Source: Bacteroidaceae bacterium
GTDB lineage: Bacteria > Bacteroidota > Bacteroidia > Bacteroidales > Bacteroidaceae
Assembly: GCA_024398615.1 (NCBI GenBank)
Contig: JAKSIU010000007.1
Coordinates: 22,449 to 86,448 of the forward strand
DNA length: 64,000 bases
Direction: 5' to 3'
The position numbers were made by a program, and so were the translations under genes. Of this stretch, positions 1-8,437 are shown one piece after another. Position 1 is the first letter of the stretch. Each line of letters starts with the position of its first letter. The notes beneath the pieces are model-generated. The model was not told the origin of the DNA and searched no databases. It worked only from the letters and a program-made list of their open reading frames with translations.

Positions 1-205
1 CCTTTCCGTACGCTTTGGCCATTTCAAGTCCGCTGCCCACCACAACCACATCAATATCCTTGCTGGGACGTTCCAGGAACAGATCCCTTACATATCCGCC
101 CACGACGTAGCACTCCAGGCCAAGGCTGTCAGCCGTGCTGGAAAGCAGTCTGAATTCCCTCCTGTCCAGCAGTCGGGCAAGTTCCTCATCACTGTAAAGT
201 TTCAC
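1..205 (-). CDS. cca: CCA-adding enzyme / tRNA nucleotidyltransferase, N-terminal part (cut by window edge)
   Basis: Only the first 68 codons lie in the window. They carry the class II nucleotidyltransferase head: YVVGGYVRDLFLERPSKDID, which contains the GG motif, an RD pair and the first catalytic Asp of the DxD, followed by VVVVGSG. This family adds or repairs the CCA end of tRNAs in the cytoplasm. The start taken is GTG at 203-205, 25 nt inside a -7 promoter box, because no ATG fits upstream of the conserved block. It lies downstream of ispF on the same strand but has its own promoter. Poly(A) polymerase I shares this N-terminal domain. CCA enzyme is preferred because Bacteroidota generally carry one such gene. 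Confidence 0.8.
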   Translation of the reverse strand, partial: MKLYSDEELARLLDRREFRLLSSTADSLGLECYVVGGYVRDLFLERPSKDIDVVVVGSGLEMAKAYGK

Positions 206-229
206 GATTACCTTTTGCTATAACCAGCA

Positions 230-237
230 CAAAGGTA
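230..237 (-). promoter_or_regulatory. -7 promoter box (TACCTTTG) for the cca-like gene
   Basis: The minus strand reads TACCTTTG, matching the Bacteroidota -7 consensus TAnnTTTG, about 25 nt before the GTG start. No convincing -33 TTTG is seen at 19-21 nt, so the call rests on the -7 box and position. Confidence 0.45.
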
Positions 238-248
238 AGAAGAAAAAA

Positions 249-722
249 TCACTTTTCTATCAGGCACACGGCATGGGCCGATATACCCTCCTGACGCCCG
301 GTAAACCCAAGACCTTCGGTAGTTGTGGCCTTGATGGAAACGCAGTCATCGTCAACCCCCATAATCCCGGCCAGCACATGCTGCATCTCGGGAATGAACG
401 GATTCAGTTTCGGCTGCTCGGCACAGACAGTTGCATCGACATTCCCGATCCTATACCCCTTTTCGCTGAGCAGAGAGACTGTCCTGGCCAGCAGCAGCTT
501 GCTGTCAATCCCCTTGAAACGCGGATCCTTATCAGGAAAATGGAAACCTATATCGCGCAGCGCAGCAGCACCCAGCAGAGCATCGCAGATGGCATGTATC
601 AGCACATCAGCATCGGAATGTCCCAGCAGTCCCAACTCATAATCAAGACGTATTCCGCCAATCCACAGTTCACGGCCCGGCACCAGGCGGTGTACATCAT
701 ATCCGTATCCTACTCTTATCAT
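249..722 (-). CDS. ispF: 2-C-methyl-D-erythritol 2,4-cyclodiphosphate synthase
   Basis: IspF cyclises CDP-methylerythritol 2-phosphate to MEcPP and releases CMP, in the MEP isoprenoid pathway. It has 157 aa, the normal family length. The metal site is visible: Asp9 and His11 in YDVHRL, and His43 in DVLIHA, with the HSDAD loop just before it. The C-terminal TTTEGLGF motif of the active site is present. Its ATG overlaps the porV stop by 4 nt (ATGA), so the two are translationally coupled. ispH of the same pathway lies near 56 kb in this window. Confidence 0.97.
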   Translation of the reverse strand: MIRVGYGYDVHRLVPGRELWIGGIRLDYELGLLGHSDADVLIHAICDALLGAAALRDIGFHFPDKDPRFKGIDSKLLLARTVSLLSEKGYRIGNVDATVCAEQPKLNPFIPEMQHVLAGIMGVDDDCVSIKATTTEGLGFTGRQEGISAHAVCLIEK

Positions 723-1936
723 CTTCCCAGAATTGCCTGAAGTCCGTCCATATCAAAGGAAAGGGTGAATCTGAGCGTCTGGTCCAGAGGATTGCTCTGA
801 GCTGTCGATACCAGATAGGCCGCATCGAGTGAAAAGACATTCATTCTGAAACCGGCACCGATTGTATAGTACTTGCGGTTGCCCTTGAACTCATCCTCAA
901 AGTGATATCCGCCGCGCAGGAAGAACTGGTCATTGTAATTGTACTCCAGTCCCACACCCCAATATATTTCCCTGAGTTCCTCTTCGAATCCGCCGGGAGC
1001 ATCGTGGAAAGACTTGAATATGCCGGCAATGGGCGACATCTCATTGTATCCCGTCGAAGAAAGCCATTCGACGTAATCCGATGTGTAGCTCAAATCCGAT
1101 GGATCCTCATCCGGATACATCTCCGCCATGAACTGGCTGTACATCGGCCGGGTTGGAACCATGAGCTTGTTGGCATCGGCATTCAGGGAGATTGAATTGT
1201 ATTCGTCAATCGGAACGGTCAGTCCCATACCCAGACGCAGATTGGTCGGCAGGAATTCGCTGGTCTGTCCGCCATCGTACGATATCTTGCTGCCTATGTT
1301 CGAAGCGTTCAGACCAAGTCCCAGAAGACAGTCACGACGTCCCAATCCTATGTAGCTCTGGTGGAACATGGAAATGTCGGCACTGAATGCCTTGCCGGGA
1401 GTGACATCCTCCTCATATTTGTACTGAAGGTCCGAATAGATGAAACGCATGCCCACTGCTGCCGAAAAGTTCGGAGTCAGCTTACGTGAGTAGTCAAAAT
1501 CGACAGCCATTTCGTATGGACGTATTATTACCTGTGTCTGACCGCTGATGGCAATTACCTCACCAAGAGAGAAATACGTAAGAGAACCACTCAGAGCGGC
1601 ATTTTCATCAAGCTTGTAGAATCCGGTAAGGTTGGCAAGGTCAATGTCGGAAACCAGTTTCCTCAACCACGGCGTATAGGCGAGTGACAGACCTGCCCCG
1701 CTCTGTGTGAACGGATATTTGGAAGGATTCCAGAACTGGCTGTTGTTGTCAAAATACGGGTCTGTGGCCACGCCCACATCACCCATGGCACCTGCTCTTG
1801 AGTCCGGAGCTATGGCAAGCGACGTGACACCGGTATATACCGGATTGAACAGGTCCGTCTTTTTCTGAGCGAACGTTTCAGCCCTGAAAAGGACAACGGC
1901 CAGAACGGCCAACATTATTGAATTTACATGTTTCAT
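719..1936 (-). CDS. porV: Type IX secretion outer membrane protein PorV (LptO)
   Basis: A 405-aa protein with an N-terminal signal peptide (hydrophobic stretch at residues 7-20, cleavage near FAQ-K). It has the PorV family head (SLAIAPDSRAGAMGDVGVAT) followed by WNPSKY and amphipathic beta-strand repeats, as expected for a FadL-like outer-membrane barrel. PorV shuttles folded T9SS cargo from the translocon to the PorU sortase and is also linked to LPS deacylation. It sits 36 nt downstream of porU, the partner it binds in the attachment complex. The operon continues into ispF by a 4-nt overlap. Confidence 0.93.
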   Translation of the reverse strand: MKHVNSIMLAVLAVVLFRAETFAQKKTDLFNPVYTGVTSLAIAPDSRAGAMGDVGVATDPYFDNNSQFWNPSKYPFTQSGAGLSLAYTPWLRKLVSDIDLANLTGFYKLDENAALSGSLTYFSLGEVIAISGQTQVIIRPYEMAVDFDYSRKLTPNFSAAVGMRFIYSDLQYKYEEDVTPGKAFSADISMFHQSYIGLGRRDCLLGLGLNASNIGSKISYDGGQTSEFLPTNLRLGMGLTVPIDEYNSISLNADANKLMVPTRPMYSQFMAEMYPDEDPSDLSYTSDYVEWLSSTGYNEMSPIAGIFKSFHDAPGGFEEELREIYWGVGLEYNYNDQFFLRGGYHFEDEFKGNRKYYTIGAGFRMNVFSLDAAYLVSTAQSNPLDQTLRFTLSFDMDGLQAILGR

Positions 1937-1972
1937 CGCCTTAATAACTGAAAATGTGTCTGATTATTGCGT

Positions 1973-4900
1973 TCAAGGAGCGGCAATCACCATTTTGCAT
2001 TGTGCGCTCCGTGTGGAATTGTCATCACTCACCGTCGCACGGACTATATAGAGTCCGGCCGGAAGCCTGTGTCCGCCATTTCCGCACAGATTCCAATCCA
2101 GCATGACCACACCGGTCTCATGACTGTCCCTACCGTCCGATGACCACTGCAACACTCCATGGCTGTCATAGACCTGAACGCCGATACGGACATCCTGCAT
2201 TGGACGGTCATGACTGATGATGAACTTGGTATGTTCCCGTGCTGGACTTTCTGTAACATCGACTGACACACCTGGAGCCAGACCTTCCTCGACCTTGAAT
2301 TCAAGCTGCACGGAATTTGAATTGTTCATGTTGTCCCATGCACGGACAACAAGCTTATGCCGGCCTTCGGACAAGGGCTCCGGTATTCTGAATCTTATTG
2401 TACCGGCAGTCCAGTCTCCAGGCTCCTGTTCAAAATATCCGTTCAGGACCCAGCTCATTGTTCTCTTGCCGTCAATGACAAGCATAATATCATGTCCCAG
2501 ACCGTTACCGGATACATTCAGGCCCGATTCGTCACTCAGACTGACCACCAGTGTCGGCATGGTATTCACTTTGGAACCGTATTGGAATGACGGACTGTTA
2601 AGATACATTCTGATGTCAGGACCCAGCGAGTCACGACCTATGCCACTGTCCGTACCACCCACAATGAAGTCAGTATATGTTCCGGCGGCCTGGCCCATTT
2701 CCGAAACGGCAAACAGGCTTATCAGTCCCGATTCATTTGAATAGTTGATGTCAAGCGGAACCGGGAAAGTGAAACTGAATTCTCCGTTTCGCACTGAATC
2801 GGCACCGGTTGACAGCACCTTGTCCCGATCCGAATAAGTGAACTTGTAGCTGGCAGTCTTCAGGTTGTTGAAACACTCGATTTCACGTTCGCTGTCAAGC
2901 ACCATACTGAAAAGGGTACCATTGAAATCCGGCTGCCTCATGCCATCCAGTTCAATATGGCCGCTCACCGATACCGTACCGCCTGCCTTTGCCGCCAATC
3001 CGGCCGAACCGGCGGGGGCATTGTCGAAGGAATCCACCACGCAGGTGTAGCGGGAGTTCCTCAGTCTGAGCGCAGGATCGCCAAGCAGGACATAATGGAG
3101 CTTGTTCTGCGACATGTCGGTATTGCCGGAACCGGAAGTGACAAGTTCATTCTTGGCCAGGCGCAGGGCATCGCCAAGCGCGTACTGACGGTTATTGCTG
3201 TCATGAGCCAGAACGTATTTGGAGAAACTGCGGTTAACCAGTCTGTTCAGACTTGAATAGACGGTTCTTGTCGTTGAGACAAGCCCGACCGCACCTCCTG
3301 CCGGATTCAGCAGCAGATTACAGCCGAAATTCTCGAGCGGCTGGTCAAACGGAGCAATATCGCACGATGCCAGGAACCAGAATGGCAGATGTGCGGATTC
3401 CAGGCACAGGGCATCGGCCTTTGACATGACAAGTTCGTGAGAAAGGACATCCATGCTGCCATGGCCGGAATAGTTTACCATGAGCACACCATCCTTGAGT
3501 TTCTCCAGCAGTCTGGCACGCAGTGTCGGATAGCCGTTGTATGAAGCCGACACCTCCATGGGATAGGCATCCCAGTACATTTTCTGGATTCTCTTGTCAG
3601 GATATGAAGAAGCCATGAGCGAAGCTACCGCATCGGCATCCTCCATGTGGCTGTTATCGTCACCGTCATCGCCCAGGACAAGAATCTCATTCTGCCATTT
3701 GCCCGATGCCGAACCGTCCATATAGGCAATTATCTTATCTATCACCTTACGGGCCTCCTGTTCGGTTGTGACTGGCAGACGGCCGACACCCAGATCGGTC
3801 TTTTCAGTAAGCAGATTGACTCCCTCTGAATCGTCCAGCAGTCCGAAATAGTCTTCCATCACGTATGACATCGTATGGCTCAGGGAGTTGTCACTCTCAT
3901 AGCAGGGAAGATAATCTTCTGGTCTGCAACCGGCAAAGTCGCTCACATGCATGCGGTTGTCCCATGCGCCGCTACCCATAAGGAGCAGATAACGCGGTGC
4001 ACTGTCCGCATTACCGGCACGGTCATAGAGCATCTTCATGAAACGGCGTATTGCAGTGGCATCGGGGGTGCCTGACGAAAATTCATTGTATATGCAGCCG
4101 GCATTCACGACCAAGACACTGAGTCCGTCAATTTCGCGGTGTGCCTGGGCAAGACGCTGTGCCTGAGCTGTCAGCTGTCCCGACTGCGGAACCACGATGA
4201 CCATATCCACCGGATCCGATGCATGGAGATTCTGGTTTCCAATCTGACCGATTATTGTCGGTTCCGGGAAAGATGCACCGGGATTTACGGCAATGAGGAT
4301 ATCGGACTTCAAAAAGTCGGCCGCGTATGTGATTGTGGTGTCACCCGCCTCCGAATGGACATGGCAGCTTGGAATAATGTCGGCCTTCCCGCTGTCAGAG
4401 ATGCGCCAGACCTGAACAGAAGAGCCGGTTCCCCGAATAGCGAAGCTGACGTTATTGATATTGCCCGATGTCCGGAACCTCAGGAACGGAAGATTCTTCA
4501 TGTCAAGCAGGCGGTCATAGTTGATGCGCAGATAATCCAGATGTCCCGATGCGCCGGAAGTCCTGTCATGAGTCAGTTTCACGTCAATGCGGTCTGTCTC
4601 TGCGCTTCTGAAAGCGAAGGTCTTCTCCACCAGTTGTGCAGCTTCCTGACTGCCTGTCGCCGGAATATAAAGAGTTCCTGTCGTCTGGTCCAGTACACTT
4701 GCCGACAGCCTGTTAGCCGCAGCGTCGTTACTTGTGAAAGCCACTGCCAGTGTGGCGTTTCCCTCAACCATTCCGGGAGTGTCGAAGTGATAGATCCTGC
4801 TCGGCCCTATTGCATAATCGTACTTTTCAAAAAGGCGTCGGCCGGAGCGGTACCAGCTGAACTGATCCTCCTCATGTACCGCACATTCACGGAAGCTGGT

Positions 4901-5806
4901 AACAGCTGTTCCGTATATGCTGTCTGTCGGAAGGGTCCCGAAAGCCGATGGACTGCCGCTGACCGCCGTCTCTCCCCATTGCGGTATATCCTGACGGTCG
5001 GTAAGGAAATAATAACCGGCATCACTGTACGGATTGTTTCTGTGAACTAGCTCCACTCCACTCCATTCCATCGAAACGGGACCTTGAGCATAGAAAAGCA
5101 CATAATCGCCGCCACGCCAGAGCGGCTGTTCCTGAAGGTCATCGGGCAGATTCTGAAGCTTCTGTTCCGGCAACATCGCACCGCCGTATCCAAAGAGTCT
5201 TACCGAATCGGGATTCTGGAATCCCATGCCGCGCAACTTACTGTATGACAGTTTGTAGATACCGCTTTCAGTAATGCCTATCTTTATCCAGCGTCCCCTG
5301 GACAGAACCGATTCATGAGCATATCTGTCCGATGGTCCGGATGTACCATCACGTCCGGGAGCCATTGTCGGAATGGTTTCCGTTATGGTCAGTTTATATG
5401 ATTCTATCTGCCAGATTTTTCCATCACGGTTCAACAGAGGCAGGAATGACACATCCAGACCGGCTTCATGTCGTGATATCCCGACCGATGTATTTATCAC
5501 CGGCCATTCAGGAATGTCACATGCCTGCAGTCCCCATGCCTCAAGACAGGATGAAGGAACTTGAGTCAGCTCCGGGTATTCAATGAATGCAGCATATTCT
5601 CCAAAAGGATTGTAATCAGGAAGCGGCAGACTGTATGTGGCAACAGGCGGCAGACTGTCCTTGCGGCTGCTCTGCAGATCAGTATCCAGAATGACTTCCT
5701 TCAGCCTGACATGAACGGCAGCATCGGACTTCAAGGACACAGCCATGAGCACCGTCAATACAAGCAGTGTGTGAACCAGTGATATGTATCCTTTTCTCCT
5801 TTTCAT
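1973..5806 (-). CDS. porU: Type IX secretion sortase PorU (gingipain-type C25 peptidase)
   Basis: PorU removes the C-terminal signal of T9SS cargo at the cell surface and links the protein to anionic LPS. It has 1277 aa, normal for the family, with an N-terminal signal peptide (residues 12-29). The caspase-like C25 domain spans roughly residues 520-900. The catalytic pair is visible as His782 in YSGHGS and Cys815 in FLASCDIAPFD. The C-terminal end is FlgD/Ig-like and finishes with LPAGLYIVRATVS. It is followed by porV, its binding partner, and preceded 15 nt upstream by a FAH-family gene. The same order, FAH-porU-porV-ispF, is recalled for Porphyromonas gingivalis. Confidence 0.95.
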   Translation of the reverse strand: MKRRKGYISLVHTLLVLTVLMAVSLKSDAAVHVRLKEVILDTDLQSSRKDSLPPVATYSLPLPDYNPFGEYAAFIEYPELTQVPSSCLEAWGLQACDIPEWPVINTSVGISRHEAGLDVSFLPLLNRDGKIWQIESYKLTITETIPTMAPGRDGTSGPSDRYAHESVLSRGRWIKIGITESGIYKLSYSKLRGMGFQNPDSVRLFGYGGAMLPEQKLQNLPDDLQEQPLWRGGDYVLFYAQGPVSMEWSGVELVHRNNPYSDAGYYFLTDRQDIPQWGETAVSGSPSAFGTLPTDSIYGTAVTSFRECAVHEEDQFSWYRSGRRLFEKYDYAIGPSRIYHFDTPGMVEGNATLAVAFTSNDAAANRLSASVLDQTTGTLYIPATGSQEAAQLVEKTFAFRSAETDRIDVKLTHDRTSGASGHLDYLRINYDRLLDMKNLPFLRFRTSGNINNVSFAIRGTGSSVQVWRISDSGKADIIPSCHVHSEAGDTTITYAADFLKSDILIAVNPGASFPEPTIIGQIGNQNLHASDPVDMVIVVPQSGQLTAQAQRLAQAHREIDGLSVLVVNAGCIYNEFSSGTPDATAIRRFMKMLYDRAGNADSAPRYLLLMGSGAWDNRMHVSDFAGCRPEDYLPCYESDNSLSHTMSYVMEDYFGLLDDSEGVNLLTEKTDLGVGRLPVTTEQEARKVIDKIIAYMDGSASGKWQNEILVLGDDGDDNSHMEDADAVASLMASSYPDKRIQKMYWDAYPMEVSASYNGYPTLRARLLEKLKDGVLMVNYSGHGSMDVLSHELVMSKADALCLESAHLPFWFLASCDIAPFDQPLENFGCNLLLNPAGGAVGLVSTTRTVYSSLNRLVNRSFSKYVLAHDSNNRQYALGDALRLAKNELVTSGSGNTDMSQNKLHYVLLGDPALRLRNSRYTCVVDSFDNAPAGSAGLAAKAGGTVSVSGHIELDGMRQPDFNGTLFSMVLDSEREIECFNNLKTASYKFTYSDRDKVLSTGADSVRNGEFSFTFPVPLDINYSNESGLISLFAVSEMGQAAGTYTDFIVGGTDSGIGRDSLGPDIRMYLNSPSFQYGSKVNTMPTLVVSLSDESGLNVSGNGLGHDIMLVIDGKRTMSWVLNGYFEQEPGDWTAGTIRFRIPEPLSEGRHKLVVRAWDNMNNSNSVQLEFKVEEGLAPGVSVDVTESPAREHTKFIISHDRPMQDVRIGVQVYDSHGVLQWSSDGRDSHETGVVMLDWNLCGNGGHRLPAGLYIVRATVSDDNSTRSAQCKMVIAAP

Positions 5807-5821
5807 CGCCAGACTTATTTC

Positions 5822-6439
5822 TCAGCGCACATGGAAATCCAGAACATTCCGACCGTCAATATATCCCTGGACATGCTGGCCTATGCTCACCGGAGCCGCA
5901 CCGGCCATTGTACCGGTAAATATCAGGTCGCCTGTCTTCAAGGTGCAATACCCGCTTATATATTCAATCAGGCGGTCAACGCTGCATACCATATTCCGGG
6001 TATTGTCCGACTGAAGCGGTTTCCCGTCCAGGTCCAGACGAAGATCCAGAGCCTGAATGTCATCAATGTCCTCCTTTTCAATCCAGTCCCCAATAACAGC
6101 CGAACCGTCAAAGCATTTGCTCAGTTCCCAGGGCTGCCCCTGAGCAGCAAGAGCCGCACGGACATCAATTGCAGTAAAGTCCACCCCTAAAGTGACAGCA
6201 TCCCAATATCTGGATGCGAACCTGCCTGCAATAGACTTTCCCAAACGGTTTATGCGTACCACAAGCTGGCTTCCAAGTTCCACCCGGCCCATGTAGTCAG
6301 GCAGGAAGAAAGGCTTGCGGTTACGCAGAATGCTGGAATCGGGCTTCATGAAAATCACAGGATTCCCTGAAGGTAATAACGTATCAGCGTGTCCGTTATT
6401 GTGCGGCATGTAGTTCATGCCAGTGCATACTATCTTCAT
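5822..6439 (-). CDS. Fumarylacetoacetate hydrolase (FAH) family protein
   Basis: A 205-aa single-domain FAH-family enzyme. Family features are the MKPDSSI block near the N-terminus, GVDFTAIDVRA, and the C-terminal GDLIFTGTMAGAAPVSIG that forms the active-site lid. Members hydrolyse or hydrate 2-keto acids, act as oxaloacetate or acylpyruvate decarboxylases, or cleave 2,4-diketo sugar acids. The substrate cannot be read from sequence. The start taken is ATG at 6437-6439; a TTG three codons earlier is less likely. It heads the porU-porV-ispF transcript by position only, with no evident functional link to secretion. Confidence 0.85.
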   Translation of the reverse strand: MKIVCTGMNYMPHNNGHADTLLPSGNPVIFMKPDSSILRNRKPFFLPDYMGRVELGSQLVVRINRLGKSIAGRFASRYWDAVTLGVDFTAIDVRAALAAQGQPWELSKCFDGSAVIGDWIEKEDIDDIQALDLRLDLDGKPLQSDNTRNMVCSVDRLIEYISGYCTLKTGDLIFTGTMAGAAPVSIGQHVQGYIDGRNVLDFHVR

Positions 6440-6445
6440 ACATCG

Positions 6446-6453
6446 CAAAAATA
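6446..6453 (-). promoter_or_regulatory. -7 box (TATTTTTG) upstream of the FAH-porU-porV-ispF operon
   Basis: TATTTTTG on the minus strand fits TAnnTTTG but ends only 6 nt before the ATG at 6439. If used, the transcript would be leaderless or nearly so. No clear -33 element is seen. It lies 14 nt from the plus-strand -7 box at 6467, so the two divergent promoters would compete. Confidence 0.35.
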
Positions 6454-6466
6454 TGAAAAATGTACA

Positions 6467-6474
6467 TACCTTTG
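6467..6474 (+). promoter_or_regulatory. -7 box (TACCTTTG) for the SUI1-like gene
   Basis: TACCTTTG matches the Bacteroidota -7 consensus, 23 nt before the ATG at 6497. It supports that start over longer readings, which would begin upstream of the promoter. The -33 element is not clear. Confidence 0.5.
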
Positions 6475-6496
6475 CGCTGACATAAGGCCAACAATT

Positions 6497-6847
6497 ATGG
6501 GATCAGGTAAAGACAATGACTGGAAAAGCCGTCTTGGCATGGTATATTCGACCAATCCGGATTTTCACTTTGAAACTGATAATGACAGTACTGAACAGGA
6601 ATCACTTCCTGCAAACAGGCAGAAACTGCGGCTCAGAATTGAAAAGAACGGCCGCGGAGGCAAGACCGCGACCGTCATATCGGGATTTGTCGGACCGGAA
6701 AGCGAGCTTGAATCACTGGCCCGTACCCTGAAGACCCATTGCGGCTGCGGAGGCAGCGCCAAGGACGGTCTGATAATCATTCAGGGCGATATGCGTGAAA
6801 AGCTCCTTTCCAAGCTCAAATCAATGGGCTATTCCGATACCAAATAA
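6497..6847 (+). CDS. SUI1/eIF1-like translation factor (YciH family)
   Basis: A 116-aa cytoplasmic protein of the SUI1 fold. The C-terminal 75 residues contain the family pattern: LRIEKNGRGGKTATVISGF, then the CGCGGSAKDG turn and IIIQGD, a putative RNA-binding surface. YciH homologues proofread initiator tRNA and start-codon choice on the 30S subunit, at least in vitro. The start ATG at 6497 is chosen because the promoter box at 6467 lies between it and earlier in-frame ATGs. The gene ends exactly one base before the stop of the convergent M28 peptidase gene. Confidence 0.9.
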   Translation: MGSGKDNDWKSRLGMVYSTNPDFHFETDNDSTEQESLPANRQKLRLRIEKNGRGGKTATVISGFVGPESELESLARTLKTHCGCGGSAKDGLIIIQGDMREKLLSKLKSMGYSDTK

Positions 6848-8323
6848 TCAGAATATCCAACCTATCTTACAGCTGGTAGTACTTAAATTGGCTTTGGGCG
6901 CCGCTTCAGGTCCGTCAAACAGGTTGTTGGCCTGACTGAACCAGCAGTCTTCCAGGAAGAAATGACCAATCTTGATTCCGAACAGGAAGTGTGTCCCCCA
7001 TTGGAAGTCATCGGTCGAATAATCAAGGTTCTCAAGTGACGAGTCTAGAACGAATCTTGCATTGGCACCTATACCGAAATACAGTCTGAATGTCGGATCA
7101 TTGGTTTCAAGCATAAATGTCAGAGGTACATCTATTGCCGACTGTTTATAGCTGAGTGTAGAGCCGAACAGATCGCTTTCATTCGGGAACCGGGCCTTTG
7201 AAGTCTCATAGAATGCGCCTATGCGATATCCCATTGCCTTTCTGTTGTACTGGGCCGTCAGACCGGCTGTCCATCCGAAATCACCGTTCACGTTGAGAGC
7301 CACCTTTGGGAAATCAATGGAAGACACATCAAATCCACCGCTGACAGCTATCTCGAAAGGCTTGTTCTTGCCGGTATGGATAGTCGCTATCTTGCCGCTT
7401 GGACCGAAATCGGGATTGGAAGCCATATCTTCCGTTACTCTGGATATATATCTTGAAATATCTTCCAGACCCTCATAGTCAATGAGTTCGGCATCATCAG
7501 CCGGCTTGTGATACGGCGACTTGAGCCCTGTATAGACATGAAGTGTAGGCACCTTGTAATTCTGTGCGAAACTGCGTGTATCGGTAGCTGTCAGTACAGC
7601 CGTCTCAAAATTGCCAATCTTGAGGTTCAGTCCCTGAGCATTGTCTTCAAGAATCTTCCGGCCGTCCTTCATGGTTCCTGCGCCCAGGAGTTCCAGTTTT
7701 CCATTCTTTGCATACCAGCCGACCATGTCAAGGCTCATCATGCACTTGACTCTGTCAATGAGTCCTTCCTGACTCATTCTGTCAGCCAGATGCTGGGATC
7801 CGTGCAGACCCAGTTCCTCGCCATCGAAGGCTGCTATTATCACGCTTCGTTTCAGGCTGCTCTGGTTCTCCTTGAGCAGACGGGCAATCTCAATCAACGC
7901 GCTTGAGCCCGATGCGTTGTCATCAGCACCATTGCACACCTCATCCCCCTTGAGTCCGATGTGGTCGAAATGTGCCCCAAGCAGAATGTACTCATCCTTC
8001 AGTACCGGATCATTACCCGGAATGACACCCACCAGATTGCACATGCCAAGGCCGACTGCGTAAAATTCGTCCTTAAATCCTCCCTCAAAGAATGGTTCAA
8101 TTCCCATTTCCTCCCATCTGAGCTGTATATAAACACGTGCTCTGCTGTTCTCCGGAGTGCCGGACTTCCGTCCCTGCAATGAATCGCTGGCCAGATAATA
8201 CAGATGCTTTTCCAGGCGGTTTCTCATGCCATCATCCTGTGCATCAGATACGGCTGCTGTAAATAATGCAGCCACAACAAGAAAGAACTTTCTGATATTC
8301 ATATTACTATTTGATTGTTTCAT
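6848..8323 (-). CDS. M28 family zinc peptidase with C-terminal beta-barrel-like domain
   Basis: 491 aa with a signal peptide (hydrophobic NIRKFFLVVAALFTAAVSDA). Residues about 30-300 are an M28 aminopeptidase domain. All five zinc or catalytic blocks are visible: LGAHFDHIG, NGADDNASG, FDGEELGL, SLDMVGW and SPYHKPADD. After about residue 310 the chain changes to alternating hydrophobic and polar strands typical of a porin-like outer-membrane beta-barrel (NVNGDFGWTAGLTAQYNRKA through a terminal CKIGWIF), ending in an aromatic residue. M28 enzymes normally stop near 300-330 aa, so this is a peptidase-barrel fusion that could anchor the peptidase to the outer membrane. ATG at 8302 is an alternative start that gives a shorter n-region. 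Confidence 0.85.
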   Translation of the reverse strand: MKQSNSNMNIRKFFLVVAALFTAAVSDAQDDGMRNRLEKHLYYLASDSLQGRKSGTPENSRARVYIQLRWEEMGIEPFFEGGFKDEFYAVGLGMCNLVGVIPGNDPVLKDEYILLGAHFDHIGLKGDEVCNGADDNASGSSALIEIARLLKENQSSLKRSVIIAAFDGEELGLHGSQHLADRMSQEGLIDRVKCMMSLDMVGWYAKNGKLELLGAGTMKDGRKILEDNAQGLNLKIGNFETAVLTATDTRSFAQNYKVPTLHVYTGLKSPYHKPADDAELIDYEGLEDISRYISRVTEDMASNPDFGPSGKIATIHTGKNKPFEIAVSGGFDVSSIDFPKVALNVNGDFGWTAGLTAQYNRKAMGYRIGAFYETSKARFPNESDLFGSTLSYKQSAIDVPLTFMLETNDPTFRLYFGIGANARFVLDSSLENLDYSTDDFQWGTHFLFGIKIGHFFLEDCWFSQANNLFDGPEAAPKANLSTTSCKIGWIF

Positions 8324-8331
8324 ATATTAGA

Positions 8332-8339
8332 CAAACGTA
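8332..8339 (-). promoter_or_regulatory. -7 box (TACGTTTG) for the M28 peptidase gene
   Basis: Minus-strand TACGTTTG matches TAnnTTTG and ends 8 nt before the first ATG. This spacing would favour either a very short leader or use of the second ATG at 8302. No firm -33 element. Confidence 0.4.
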
Positions 8340-8375
8340 TGCAGCAGAATGCTACAATATTCCGGCACAAATTTA

Positions 8376-8413
8376 CAAAAAAAGAAGGAACCCGCGATTT
8401 GCGGGCTCCTTCC
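8376..8413 (-). terminator. Rho-independent terminator after tsf
   Basis: On the minus strand GGAAGGA and CCCGC pair with GCGGG and TCCTTC around the loop AAATC, with one internal mismatch, followed by a run of Ts. It lies about 25 nt past the tsf stop and closes the rplM-rpsI-rpsB-tsf transcript. Confidence 0.85.
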
Positions 8414-8437
8414 ATATATACTCTCTGATAATCCCGA

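Noticed and set aside
4139-5050. 303-codon plus-strand frame inside porU
   Set aside because: Shadow of porU; composition and lack of motifs argue against coding.
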